Positions 8,214-17,587 of a stretch of DNA of 64,000 bases are shown piece by piece. A model generated the notes under the pieces. That model was not told the origin of the DNA. It was given only the letters and a program-made list of their open reading frames with translations, and did no database searches. The stretch is from Prosthecodimorpha hirschii (GTDB lineage Bacteria > Pseudomonadota > Alphaproteobacteria > Rhizobiales > Ancalomicrobiaceae). The translations under genes and the position numbers were made by a program. Position 1 is the first letter of the stretch; each line of letters starts with the position of its first letter. The stretch lies in assembly GCF_001305515.1 (NCBI RefSeq), contig NZ_LJYW01000001.1, forward strand, positions 3,166,734-3,230,733, written 5' to 3'.

Positions 8214-11200
8214 CTAGGAAACCGCACTCGGGCCAGGTCCATGATCCTGAGTTCAAGATCGTCCATCACCTTGACCGTCAGCTCAACGCCGCGCTCATCG
8301 CGAAGGACATCAAAGAAGTAGTCGTCGATGGCGTTGCGCATCTTGTTCTGAGCGATATCATTGGACCAGACGTCGACGATGTGATGGGACTTGATGATGT
8401 CGATGATCGTGAGCGCAATGGCGGCTACCTCATCTGACGCGACCGGTTTACCGTCGGCGGTCGCGAGCACGCCCTCAAGGATCCCGAAGAACGCCTGCCC
8501 ATCGTCGTTGCCCTTGATCGCATCCGGCACCTCGCGCCCCCGGTCCTTGCGGGCGACCTTGCTGGCCAAATCGACTACGTTCTTGAGGTAATCGCGCTCG
8601 GAAATCCGTTTGGCCCGATAGTCGCGGATGGTTTCCTCCAGCAACTCCGAGAAGCTCCGGTAGAAGGTCGGGTCCTCGTCCATCTTTTCCGTGATGGTCC
8701 GTCGCGTCGCGCTGGCGATCCGGTCCGCCCTCGACGCCTCGGAGACGCCCGTTTCCTCCACCACGGCCTTCAGGGCGTCCGGGTCGTTGATGTTGACCAT
8801 CTCGATGATCGTTTCGGCCGGCATGGCAACCACATGGTCGTCCAGCAGCTTCTGTATCTTTGGCTCGAACTCCTTGACGTCGACGGTCTCTTGGTAGCGC
8901 AGTTGAACTGAACGCCGCAGCTCGGAGAACTGCTTCCAGTCCCTCTTCATGGCGTCGATCTTCGCCTCGTCAAAGACGTCGAAGAGCTTGTCCGACGACA
9001 GCGAGATATGAAGGCAGCGGCTGAACGCCTTCAGTCGTTCATAGAATTCCTGCCGGATAGCTTCATCTGCCAGGAACTGCTCGAACTGCTCCATGTCCTT
9101 CTTGTTCTTGACCGGCTTGAACAGGTCCCAGAGCTGATCGTGCAGCTGAGGAAGCTTTCGGATTTCCTCGCGCACGTCGTGGACTGTGCCGGCGAGATCG
9201 GTGGCGTCAAAGCCCTCGAAGGCGCTGTAGGTCGTCAGCGCCGTGTCGAGTTCTCCGAGCAGCCCCTCGAAGTCGATGATGAAGCCGAACTGCTTCTCGG
9301 TCACACCGTCTTCGTAGAGCCGGTTCACGCGGGCGATCGCCTGCAGCAGGTTATGTTCGCGTAGCGACTTGCAGACATAGAGCACAGTGTTGCGTGGCGC
9401 ATCGAACCCGGTCAGCAGCTTCGACACGACGATGAGGATCTCCGGATCGCCCGAGCCCTTGAATGCATCGATGATTTGCCGGGTATATTCGTCCTCGGTC
9501 TTGTACCGGGCCATCATTCGCGCCCAGAATCCGCGCACAAGGTCCTTCGACTCCTTGTCGACCTCCTCGTTGCCCTCGTTGTCATCGGGCGGCGAGATGA
9601 CGATTTCGCTGGTGACGTGCCCGATCTCGTCGAGCACCTCCTTGAAGCGGACTGCTGCCGCCTTGGACGGAGCCACAAGCTGCGCCTTGAATCCCGTACC
9701 TTGCCAGTGTTGGCGGAAGTGCTCCGAGATGTCGAAGGCCTTCGCCCGGATCGCCTGGCCTGTTTTCGACAGCGCATCCATTCGGGAGAACTTGCGCTTA
9801 AGGTCGGCCTTCTGGCTGGAGGTCAAACCCTCGCTGATCTTGTCAAACCACTTGTCGATCACGCCGCCATTGACCTGTTGTTCGACAAGTCGCCCCTCAT
9901 AGAGGAGCGGCACGACGGCTTCGTCAGCAACGGCCTCGTCGATCGCGTATTTGTGGATGAGGCCGCCAAAGGTCGAGAGTGTGTTCTTCTCCTTCTTCAG
10001 GAGCGGCGTTCCCGTGAAGCCGAGATAGCAGGCCTTCGGCAGCAGACGGCGCATCCGCGTCGCGAACTGGCTGTGACCGCCATAGCGGCCGGTCTGTGAG
10101 CGATGGCTCTCGTCGACCAGGACGAACACGTTGGCATCCTGATCGACGTCCTCCGCAGCTTTGGCGGCCGTATCGAACTTGTTGATGATGGTCGTCACGA
10201 GCGGCGTCCGGTCGCGGATCAGCTCGATCAGGCGGGCGCCACTGGTTGCCCGCACGGGTTCCAGTTCGCAGGACTTGAAGGTGTCCTTGATCTGCTTGTC
10301 GAGATCGTCCCGGTCAGTGACAATCAGAATGCGCGGATTGGGGATGGCCTTGTCGAGTGCGAGAGAGCGCCCCAGCATCACCATAGTCAGCGATTTGCCC
10401 GACCCTTGGGTGTGCCAGATCACGCCACCTTTGCGGCGGCCGTCCAGATTGAACTGGCGGACGCGTTCGACAGCCTTCCGGATCCCGAAGAACTGCTGGT
10501 GGCGCGCGACCTTGCGTGCGCCGCCATCGAACACGGTGAAGCGACGGATCAGGTCCAGCAGGCGTTCCGGCCGGCACGTTGCATAAACTGTGCGGTCCTG
10601 CGCGGTGATCGCGCGCACACCTTCGGCCGCCAGAGCTTCGAAATGGGCGCGGGCGAAGGCGAAGTCGCCCGAGAAGACCGCATCCGCTTCCGCCGCCGTG
10701 AGCGGTCGATTGGCCATCGGGTCGATGATGTCGTCGCGGTCTTCCTCGTCCCGCCATGTCTGCCAGAACTGCCGCGGCGTACCCACGGTGGCGTAGCGCG
10801 CCTCGACACGGTTCATCACCATGAGAAGCTGCGCGAAGTGGAACAACTGCGGGATGTTGTCCTCGTTCTGATAGCCGATCAGCTGGCTACCGGCCTTCTT
10901 CAAGCTCTCGGTCGGCCGCTTGTTCTCGATCACGAGGAACGGAATGCCGTTCACATAGGCGACGATATCGCAACGCTTCGTCTGGGTGCTCGCTGTCCGC
11001 TCGACGGAGACTTCGGCCGTCACATGAAAGACATTGTTCGATGGGGTTTCCCAATCGATGTAGCGGAAGGAGTAGGACTTGGAGTCCCCCTGGATCGTCT
11101 TGGTGATCGTCGTCCCGAGCACGAGGGTGTCGTAAATGTCCTGGTTGGTGCCGCGCAGTCCCTTTTGCCGGTCAGGCGTGGGCTTCAGACGGCGAATGGC

Positions 11201-11425
11201 TTCGTGAGCATCCTCGAGGTCGAAGGGGTACTCCCGTCCACGATGAGTGAAGCTGTTGATCTTCAGAAGCTGGTCGGCAAGAACGTCATCGAGAACCACG
11301 TTGCGCAGGCGACCGCCGCGCAGGCGCACAGCCTGACTCTGGGACAGCGGCGTGAAGCCCAGCGCCACGAGAAGCTGCAGGGCGGGGATCTGGGACTGGT
11401 GCTTCTCGGCGGCATCGAAAGTCAT
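8210..11425 (-). CDS. hsdR: type I restriction endonuclease subunit HsdR
   Basis: The motor and nuclease subunit of an R2M2S type I restriction enzyme: it translocates unmodified DNA and cuts it at a distance. The 1071-aa protein has an N-terminal PD-(D/E)XK nuclease domain (FLVIENKRP near residue 165). SF2 translocase motifs follow: HTQGSGKS near residue 344, LVDESHRS near 438 and GFTGTPLL after that. A helical C-terminal assembly domain completes it. The start MTFDAAEKHQ overlaps the hsdS stop as ATGA. The gene appears intact. Confidence 0.95.
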   Translation of the reverse strand: MTFDAAEKHQSQIPALQLLVALGFTPLSQSQAVRLRGGRLRNVVLDDVLADQLLKINSFTHRGREYPFDLEDAHEAIRRLKPTPDRQKGLRGTNQDIYDTLVLGTTITKTIQGDSKSYSFRYIDWETPSNNVFHVTAEVSVERTASTQTKRCDIVAYVNGIPFLVIENKRPTESLKKAGSQLIGYQNEDNIPQLFHFAQLLMVMNRVEARYATVGTPRQFWQTWRDEEDRDDIIDPMANRPLTAAEADAVFSGDFAFARAHFEALAAEGVRAITAQDRTVYATCRPERLLDLIRRFTVFDGGARKVARHQQFFGIRKAVERVRQFNLDGRRKGGVIWHTQGSGKSLTMVMLGRSLALDKAIPNPRILIVTDRDDLDKQIKDTFKSCELEPVRATSGARLIELIRDRTPLVTTIINKFDTAAKAAEDVDQDANVFVLVDESHRSQTGRYGGHSQFATRMRRLLPKACYLGFTGTPLLKKEKNTLSTFGGLIHKYAIDEAVADEAVVPLLYEGRLVEQQVNGGVIDKWFDKISEGLTSSQKADLKRKFSRMDALSKTGQAIRAKAFDISEHFRQHWQGTGFKAQLVAPSKAAAVRFKEVLDEIGHVTSEIVISPPDDNEGNEEVDKESKDLVRGFWARMMARYKTEDEYTRQIIDAFKGSGDPEILIVVSKLLTGFDAPRNTVLYVCKSLREHNLLQAIARVNRLYEDGVTEKQFGFIIDFEGLLGELDTALTTYSAFEGFDATDLAGTVHDVREEIRKLPQLHDQLWDLFKPVKNKKDMEQFEQFLADEAIRQEFYERLKAFSRCLHISLSSDKLFDVFDEAKIDAMKRDWKQFSELRRSVQLRYQETVDVKEFEPKIQKLLDDHVVAMPAETIIEMVNINDPDALKAVVEETGVSEASRADRIASATRRTITEKMDEDPTFYRSFSELLEETIRDYRAKRISERDYLKNVVDLASKVARKDRGREVPDAIKGNDDGQAFFGILEGVLATADGKPVASDEVAAIALTIIDIIKSHHIVDVWSNDIAQNKMRNAIDDYFFDVLRDERGVELTVKVMDDLELRIMDLARVRFPR

Positions 11426-12609
11426 GGGCCCTCCCCCGACTTCACGCGCCATTCGCCCGTCAGCAGCTTCTGCATCAGGCCGCGTTTCTGGCGGGCAAGG
11501 GTTTCGATCCGCTTTTCTTCAAGGGCGAGATCGACTTCGAGCGCGTGCAGCGCCCGCGATTGGGTTTTCTGCTCGGATACAGGCGGTGCCGGGATGTGCA
11601 TGTCGCCGAAGTCGCGGAAGGCGATCTGCTTGCCGTCGCGAATGCCGAAAATTAGCTTGTCCAGGCGCCCGATGAAGCTGCGGGACTTGAAGAAGTGGCG
11701 GTAATATTCGCCGACGAGCTGGGTATTCGGCCGGAGGACCGTGTAGGCGGGACTGACCAGCCCGGTGATCGTCGAGTATTCCAGCCCCCCTTCGAACGAA
11801 CGCAGGCTGATCACAAAGTCGCCGGGACGGATGACCTTGTAGCTTAAGGTGTCGCCATCGGGCATGGCCACGCGGCGGTCGAGTTCGTCACGTCGGACGA
11901 TCCCAATGTCCTGCATCACGGCGAGCAGCGGCAAGTCGGGACGGGCGCGCTCCGAAACGGTCTCAAATATGTCCCTCGCCCGCTGCAGCCGGTTGTGGGA
12001 TGCGTACGCGGCCTCGAAGAGGCGCTGACGAACCGAGGTGATCCGCCGCTCCTTCGCCGCCCGCAGCGCTTCCAGCTTCTCGATGGCCTCGTCCCATGTC
12101 CGCAGGATTTCAGCAATCTTGCGCTGTTCTGGGAGCGGGGGGATACGAGCTGGCATGCTCAGAAAAACATCCTGAGACATGTTCTTCATCGACGCTGAGG
12201 TGCCAGAGGCACTGTCTGAGAGACGTGCCCGTGTTTCAGGTGAGGATGTGACATAGTATAACCAAACGGGGTCAATGCCCTGCTTTGGGAAAATGGCCCA
12301 AAGTCGGTCGGGCAAAAATATGTTGGGATAGTCCCGATCCACATAGCCGCTCGCCCCAACAAGATCTGCGGTGTTCATGCGACTTACAATAATGGTCCCG
12401 GCCGTCACCGGGCATTTCACTAACGACTGTTCTTCGGGGACGACCAACTTGTTCTCGCGAGGGTCGAAGCTTCCATTGTAGACGCAGCTCGTTTTGAGGA
12501 CGCCGACCTGATCCGCGTTCGCCGGCTCCTCAGTAGAGTTCACGCTCTTGCCGGAGCGAATTTCTTCGACACACTCGCGAAAGTCGGCGTATCTCCATCC
12601 GTCAGCCAT
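11422..12609 (-). CDS. hsdS: type I restriction specificity subunit HsdS, two-domain
   Basis: The specificity subunit picks the bipartite DNA target for methylation and cutting. The 395-aa protein has two target-recognition domains. The first spans about residues 5-160 and ends in the conserved helix start PPLPEQRKIAEILRTWDEAIEKLEAL. The second spans about 195-340 and is followed by a second coiled-coil helix ending in QKLLTGEWRV. The start MADGWRYADF lies 8 bases inside the end of the RhuM gene. A second, half-length HsdS is encoded first in the same operon. Confidence 0.93.
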   Translation of the reverse strand: MADGWRYADFRECVEEIRSGKSVNSTEEPANADQVGVLKTSCVYNGSFDPRENKLVVPEEQSLVKCPVTAGTIIVSRMNTADLVGASGYVDRDYPNIFLPDRLWAIFPKQGIDPVWLYYVTSSPETRARLSDSASGTSASMKNMSQDVFLSMPARIPPLPEQRKIAEILRTWDEAIEKLEALRAAKERRITSVRQRLFEAAYASHNRLQRARDIFETVSERARPDLPLLAVMQDIGIVRRDELDRRVAMPDGDTLSYKVIRPGDFVISLRSFEGGLEYSTITGLVSPAYTVLRPNTQLVGEYYRHFFKSRSFIGRLDKLIFGIRDGKQIAFRDFGDMHIPAPPVSEQKTQSRALHALEVDLALEEKRIETLARQKRGLMQKLLTGEWRVKSGEGP

Positions 12610-13627
12610 CTCGTTCCCCCTTCTTCCGCCCCTTGACAGCCTTCTCCATCTCCTCCAGTTGGCCGATGTCAGCCTCATCCGCCGCCAGCGCCTCGGCGGC
12701 GCGGCGGCTGGCGTCGAACACCTCGAACCGCTCGGCGGCCAGCTTCTGGGCCACGTCCATCCGCAGCCGCCCGGCATGGGTCAGTACGTGCCGTTCGTTG
12801 AAGGACAGGAATGCGTCGATTTTGTCAGCCCACTCAGCCATGGCGACCGGGCGGCGACGTTTAGCCTGGTCCTCGGCGTAGTCGAGGTACATCACGACGA
12901 TGCGGTTGAGTTCCTCGACCTCCTCGGCCTTCAGGTAGTTCTTGGCGGTGCCGACATCGCCCTTGCGCACAACCGAGCCTTTCCAACTGGTCAGGCCCAT
13001 GTTGGGGGCGCTTGGATCGCTGCGGTTTTCGATCAGCTCGGCAGCGGTCTTGCCCGTGACCGCCCACAGCATCTTGTTCTGCACCTTCTTGAAGAAGGCC
13101 TGCGCCTGTTCGGACGTCTTGTCGTAGTCGATGGCGGTCGTGTAGAGGTCGCGCACCTTCTGGTAGAAGCGCTTCTCCGAGGCGCGGATGTCCCGGATGC
13201 GGGCAAGCCACTCGTCGAAATAGTCCCATTGCTCGGCCTGCTTCAGCCGGGCATCGTCCATGGCGAAGCCCTTGACCAGGTATTCGCGCAGGACGGTGGT
13301 GGCCCAACGGCGGAACTGGGTGCCGCGCGCCGAGCGGACCCGGTAGCCGACGGACAGGATGACATCGAGGTTGTAGCTGTCGACCTCGCGCTCGACCTGC
13401 CTCGAGCCCTCGGTTTGAACGATCCGGAATTTCCGGATAGTTGCCCCAGAATCGCACTCGCCCTCGGAAAAGACGTTCTTGATGTGCTCACTGACGGTGC
13501 GCACGTCCTTGTCGAACAGCTCCGCGATCTCCCGCTGGCTCAGCCATACGGTCCTGTCCACCGCCCGCAGGCCGATGGTCGCGGCGCCGTCCTCGGTGCT
13601 GTAAAGGATCAGCTCGCCCTCAGACAT
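12602..13627 (-). CDS. RhuM family protein embedded in the R-M operon
   Basis: The 341-aa protein matches the RhuM (virulence protein) family. The N-terminus WLSQREIAELFDKDVRTVSEHIKNVF is a DNA-binding-like motif. It is followed by SYNLDVILSVGYRVRSARGTQFRRWATTVLREYLVKGFAMDD, the hallmark of the family. A C-terminal helical domain of the kind seen in filamentation-type proteins follows. RhuM was first named in a Salmonella pathogenicity island; its biochemical role is unknown, and members often lie inside type I R-M loci. It overlaps hsdM and hsdS by 8 bases each, so it is made with them. Confidence 0.88.
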   Translation of the reverse strand: MSEGELILYSTEDGAATIGLRAVDRTVWLSQREIAELFDKDVRTVSEHIKNVFSEGECDSGATIRKFRIVQTEGSRQVEREVDSYNLDVILSVGYRVRSARGTQFRRWATTVLREYLVKGFAMDDARLKQAEQWDYFDEWLARIRDIRASEKRFYQKVRDLYTTAIDYDKTSEQAQAFFKKVQNKMLWAVTGKTAAELIENRSDPSAPNMGLTSWKGSVVRKGDVGTAKNYLKAEEVEELNRIVVMYLDYAEDQAKRRRPVAMAEWADKIDAFLSFNERHVLTHAGRLRMDVAQKLAAERFEVFDASRRAAEALAADEADIGQLEEMEKAVKGRKKGERDG

Positions 13628-15137
13628 CGACGCCCAGCTCCTTCAGGTAGCCGGCCATCTTGCCCCGCACCTCGACCAGCTCTGCCTCGATGGCGTTGAT
13701 TTGCTTCTGTAGAGCTGCGACGTTGATTTCCTCTTCGGCCTCGAAGGTGTCGACGTAGCGAGGGATGTTGAGGTTGAAGTCGTTCTCGGAGATCTCCTGA
13801 ACGCTGGCGCGGTGGGAGTATTTCGATGTCTCGGCCCGCGCAGCGTAGGTTTCCAGCACCTTGTTGATATGCGCCTCATCCATCACGTTCTGGGTCTTGC
13901 CTGGGGTGAACTCCTTGCTGGCATCGATGAACAGCACATCGCGCCGCGCCTCGTTCGCGCCGCCCTGTTCGCGGGAGCGGTCGAAGATCAGAATGGCCAC
14001 CGGGATGCCCGTGGTCGTGAACAGGTTGGCGGGCAGGCCCACCACCGCATCGAGCAGGTTCTCCTCGATCAGCGCCTGGCGGATTCGCCCCTCGGCCCCG
14101 CCTCTGAACAGCACGCCATGCGGAACGATGACGGCCACCCGGCCGCTCTGGCGCTTGGCGATCTCGATCATGTGGGTGATGAAGCCGTAATCGCCCTTGG
14201 ACTTCGGCGGGATGCCGCGCCAGTACCGCTTGAACTGGTCGGTTTCCGCGTTCTCCGCGCCCCATTTGTCGAGGCTGAACGGCGGGTTGGCCACCACCAC
14301 GTCGAACTTCATCAGGTGATCGCCCTCGACCAGAGCGGGGCTGTTGAGAGTGTCGCACCACTCGATGCGCGCGGCATCCTTGGCGTGAAGGAACATGTTC
14401 ATCCGCGCCAGCGCCCACGTCGCGCCGTTCACTTCCTGGCCGTAGAGGGCGAAGTTCTCGGAGCCGACTTCCTCGGCTGCGCGGATCAGCAGTGACCCGG
14501 ACCCGCAGGCAGGGTCGCAGATCGTATCGCCCGGCTTCGGGGCCGCCAGCTTCGCCAGAAGGCGTGAGACCGCGGAGGGCGTGTAGAACTCGCCGGCCTT
14601 CTTTCCCGCGTCCGAGGCAAAGCGCGAGATCAGGTAGATGTAGCACTCGCCGATGATGTCTTCGGTCACGCGGCTGGGGCGCAGGTCGAGCGCAGGCTTG
14701 GCGAAATCTTCCAGCACGTTCTTGAGGCGCCGGTTGCGGTCCTTGACGCGCCCGAGGTTCGCTTCGGAGTTGAAGTCGATGTTGCGGAACACGCCTTCCA
14801 GCTTGGCGCGGTTGGCGTCCTCGATCCGCTCCAACGCGATATTGATCAGTTCGCCAATGTTGGGTTCGTTCCGCGCCTCGTAGAGGTCGTAGAAGCTGGC
14901 GCCTTCGGGCAGAACGAAGCGCTCGCGCTCCAGCCTGCGGCGGATCCGGATTTCATCTCCGCCATACTGCTTGCGATAGGTGTCGAGGTGATCCTTCCAG
15001 TGATCCGAGATGTACTTCAGGAACAACATCACGAGAATGTAGTCTTTGTACTGGCCGGCATCGACGACGCCCCGGAAAGTGTCGCAAGCGGCCCAGGCCG
15101 TCTGGTTGACCTGTTGCTGTGTGAGTTGGTCGGTCAT
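13620..15137 (-). CDS. hsdM: type I DNA methyltransferase subunit HsdM
   Basis: The modification subunit transfers a methyl group from SAM to N6-adenine. The 505-aa protein has an N-terminal helical domain (LTQQQVNQTAWAACDTFRG). The SAM-binding motif FYTPSAVSRLLAKL...DPACGSGSLL is near residue 210, and the catalytic NPPF is in VVVANPPFSLDKWG near residue 284. It is the second gene of the operon and overlaps the half-length HsdS gene as ATGA. The gene looks complete. Confidence 0.96.
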   Translation of the reverse strand: MTDQLTQQQVNQTAWAACDTFRGVVDAGQYKDYILVMLFLKYISDHWKDHLDTYRKQYGGDEIRIRRRLERERFVLPEGASFYDLYEARNEPNIGELINIALERIEDANRAKLEGVFRNIDFNSEANLGRVKDRNRRLKNVLEDFAKPALDLRPSRVTEDIIGECYIYLISRFASDAGKKAGEFYTPSAVSRLLAKLAAPKPGDTICDPACGSGSLLIRAAEEVGSENFALYGQEVNGATWALARMNMFLHAKDAARIEWCDTLNSPALVEGDHLMKFDVVVANPPFSLDKWGAENAETDQFKRYWRGIPPKSKGDYGFITHMIEIAKRQSGRVAVIVPHGVLFRGGAEGRIRQALIEENLLDAVVGLPANLFTTTGIPVAILIFDRSREQGGANEARRDVLFIDASKEFTPGKTQNVMDEAHINKVLETYAARAETSKYSHRASVQEISENDFNLNIPRYVDTFEAEEEINVAALQKQINAIEAELVEVRGKMAGYLKELGVDV

Positions 15138-15739
15138 TTGGACGGCCCTTCCATCCCAGTACTGGGGCTAATCCTGTTTGCTTGCTCAACGAGGAGCAGG
15201 CTGATCATCTGTCTTCGCGTCTCGGCGGCGAGCTGAGAAAGCACACGCTCCCGCTCAGCCAAGGCGTCGACCGCGACGATCTTTTCTTGAGTTTCGATGT
15301 CCGGGACATCGAGGTCGAGGTCATCGAGACTGGATCGGGGAATCATTCGGATGTTTGTGCCCCGGGCCGCGGCGTCGAAGTGGCGCTGCGCCGGGGGCTG
15401 ATTGATCGCCCATGCCAGATACCGTGGCGTCACGACATCAAGATTCGGACGCAGGACCATCAGCGGCAACACAGCAAGGACAGGCTCGCGCATGCGCTCG
15501 TCCAGGGCGGAAGCCGTGTTGCGCTCACCCCGTGATCGAAACACGACGTCGCCGGCGCGCACAAAATAGCGGTCCGCCACGTTTTCCAGCTGGACGCGAG
15601 TGAGGCGCTCCGGGTCGATGCAGCCTTCCGGGGATATGTCCCGCAACTGGATTGCGAGCACACCCCCAGCGGCCATTGGCTCCAGTCTGCCGCGAGCTGT
15701 GTAGCCGGTGTGGATGGCGCAGACATCGGCGAGGCGCAT
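15134..15739 (-). CDS. half-length HsdS-like specificity protein
   Basis: A 201-aa protein with one target-recognition domain and one helical spacer. It starts MRLADVCAIHTGYTARGRLEP, has QLRDISPEG and FVRAGDVVFRSRGERNTAS, and ends with the dimer-helix region IETQEKIVAVDALAERERVLSQL. Full HsdS proteins carry two such units. Half subunits can dimerise to read symmetric targets, as known for artificial and some natural truncated HsdS. It opens the operon, with AGAGGA just before the ATG, and is coupled to hsdM. It could give the enzyme a second specificity (inference). Confidence 0.85.
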   Translation of the reverse strand: MRLADVCAIHTGYTARGRLEPMAAGGVLAIQLRDISPEGCIDPERLTRVQLENVADRYFVRAGDVVFRSRGERNTASALDERMREPVLAVLPLMVLRPNLDVVTPRYLAWAINQPPAQRHFDAAARGTNIRMIPRSSLDDLDLDVPDIETQEKIVAVDALAERERVLSQLAAETRRQMISLLLVEQANRISPSTGMEGPSK

Positions 15740-15767
15740 CGAGAATCCTCTGTAACACTTGCCACAG

Positions 15768-15796
15768 ATGCTAGGCGCTCGCCACCATGCTGTCAA
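15768..15796 (-). promoter_or_regulatory. sigma-70 promoter of the restriction operon
   Basis: Reading leftward, TTGACA (15796-15791) is followed after exactly 17 bases by TAGCAT (15773-15768). This lies about 30 bases before the first start codon of the operon. No other promoter is needed, because all six genes overlap. Confidence 0.75.
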
Positions 15797-15839
15797 TCCT
15801 GTGTGTGCTGTAGAGCCATCTACTGTAAAAATTGATCGT

Positions 15840-16271
15840 TTAGGCGTCCGGTGAGATTTTCCGTGCCCCTTGGGGGTGCCAAAAAGCGAGCTTCTGCGCT
15901 TCCCACTCCACCGGGAACGGTGCCAACAGGTCGTCCAACTGCAAGCCTGCCGGCTGGCGCCCGTCGAGCACCGCCTCGACGATATCGGGCGCGAGCAGCG
16001 TGAGACGCAGCAGCCGGCTGACGTAGGACGGATTGATCCGCTCGGCGGCTGCGAGTTCCTCGATCGTCGCGTGAGTGCCGGCTTCGAGCAGCTTCCGCCA
16101 TCGGAACGCGCGAGCGATCGCCTTGACCAACACGTTGTCGACTTTCGGCCCGGCGGGCGCCCAGCCGCTACCATCCGGAGCGAGGACCAGCTTCCGCCCA
16201 CCCCGCTTGCGCATCTTGATCGGAATGCTGATCGTGATCGTGTTCGTGCTGGGGTCGAGGATCGCCGTCAT
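15840..16271 (-). CDS. HTH protein of the recombinase cassette
   Basis: A 143-aa protein with a basic N-terminal segment (IPIKMRKRGGRKLVLAPDG). A helix-turn-helix region reads THATIEELAAAERINPSYVSRLLRLTLLAPDIVEAVL, reminiscent of ParB/KorB-type HTH units. Its ATG overlaps the recombinase stop (ATGA), so the two are made together. Proteins like this accompany serine recombinase plus DUF2924 cassettes in Alphaproteobacteria. A role as a recombination directionality or site-binding partner is possible but not shown. Confidence 0.7.
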   Translation of the reverse strand: MTAILDPSTNTITISIPIKMRKRGGRKLVLAPDGSGWAPAGPKVDNVLVKAIARAFRWRKLLEAGTHATIEELAAAERINPSYVSRLLRLTLLAPDIVEAVLDGRQPAGLQLDDLLAPFPVEWEAQKLAFWHPQGARKISPDA

Positions 16272-17587
16272 GCCGCGACCCTTTCGGTTCCGGTCTGCCG
16301 CGCCGCCATGTCCGCAACCACGCTGCCGATGCCGTCGGCCCGGAACCGAACACGGACATCGGCCAGACCGACATCGACCCGGGCCACCAGGAGCTGGACG
16401 ATGCGGGCCTGTTCGGCGGGGAAGAGTTCATCCCAGAGCGGACCGAACCGGATGAGCGCGTCGCGAACGTCGGCCTCGGCAATTTGCTCGCCGCCGCGTC
16501 GTGCGGCTGTCCAAGCAGAGACGATCGCTTCCGGTGATCTCAGGAGGCCGCGCAATTGTGCGATGACGGTGGCCTCGATTTCAGCGGCGGGCAGACGGGT
16601 TGACGGAGACGGCGTGGCGGCATTCTTGATGACGCTCTGGCTGACATAGTACCGGTAAAGCCGCCCACCTTTCCGCGTGTGGGTCGGCGACATTGCCCGC
16701 CCGTCCGGCCCGAAGATCAGCCCCTTCAGCAACGCCGGCACCTGCGCCCGCGTGTTCGCCGCGCGGGACCGCGGGCTCTCGCCGAGGATGGCGTGGACCT
16801 TGGCCCAGAGATCCGGCGTGATGATCGCCGCGTGCTCGCCGGGATAGGCCGTGCCCTTGTGCACGGCGTCGCCGAGATAGACCCGGTTGTTCAGCGTCTT
16901 GTAGAGGAACCCCTTGTCGACCGGCCGCCCGCGCTTGGATGTGACGCCCTCGGCGATCAGCGCCCGGGCGAGTGTCGTCGCCGATCCGATGGTGACGAAG
17001 CGCTCGAACATCGAGCGGACGATCTCGGCCTCGGCCGGATTGACGACGAGCTTGCGGTCGAGCACGTCGTAGCCGAGCGGCGGGTGGCCGCCCATCCACA
17101 TGCCCCGCCGGCGGGAGGCAGCGAACTTGTCGCGAATGCGCTCGCCGATCACCTCGCGCTCGAACTGGGCGAAGGACAGCAGGATGTTGAGCGTCAGCCG
17201 CCCCATGGAGGTCGTCGTATTGAACGACTGGGTCACCGACACGAAGGTCACGTCATTGCGATCGAAGACCTCGACCAATTTGGCGAAGTCCATCAATGCG
17301 CGCGAGAGCCGGTCGATCTTGTAGACCACGACGATGTCGACGAGGCCCTCCTCGATATCGGCTAGGAGCCGTTGCAATGCCGGCCGCTCGAGCGTCCCGC
17401 CGGAGATACCGCCGTCGTCGTAGCGGTCGCGGACAAGGATCCACCCTTCAGCCTTCTGGCTGGCAATATAGGCCTCGCAGGCCTCGCGCTGGGCGTCGAG
17501 GCTGTTGAACTCCATGTCGAGGCCTTCCTCGCTGGACTTGCGGGTATAGACGGCACAGCGCCGCTTCAGCACCACGGGTTTCGTCAT
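16268..17587 (-). CDS. large serine recombinase
   Basis: Serine recombinases integrate, excise or invert DNA through a covalent 5'-phosphoserine link. The 439-aa protein has the catalytic resolvase domain: YTRKS with Ser18, then DRYDDGGISGGTLERPALQRLL, YKIDRLSRALMDFAKL and FAQFEREVIGERIRDK. The recombinase domain follows (GYDVLDRKLVVNPAEAEIVRSMFERF). The usual zinc ribbon region reads GLIFGPDGRAMSPTHTRKGGRLYRYYV and lacks its cysteines. The start MTKPVVLKRR overlaps the DUF2924 gene as ATGA. It is the only site-specific recombinase seen, so it is the likely prophage integrase. Confidence 0.93.
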   Translation of the reverse strand: MTKPVVLKRRCAVYTRKSSEEGLDMEFNSLDAQREACEAYIASQKAEGWILVRDRYDDGGISGGTLERPALQRLLADIEEGLVDIVVVYKIDRLSRALMDFAKLVEVFDRNDVTFVSVTQSFNTTTSMGRLTLNILLSFAQFEREVIGERIRDKFAASRRRGMWMGGHPPLGYDVLDRKLVVNPAEAEIVRSMFERFVTIGSATTLARALIAEGVTSKRGRPVDKGFLYKTLNNRVYLGDAVHKGTAYPGEHAAIITPDLWAKVHAILGESPRSRAANTRAQVPALLKGLIFGPDGRAMSPTHTRKGGRLYRYYVSQSVIKNAATPSPSTRLPAAEIEATVIAQLRGLLRSPEAIVSAWTAARRGGEQIAEADVRDALIRFGPLWDELFPAEQARIVQLLVARVDVGLADVRVRFRADGIGSVVADMAARQTGTERVAA

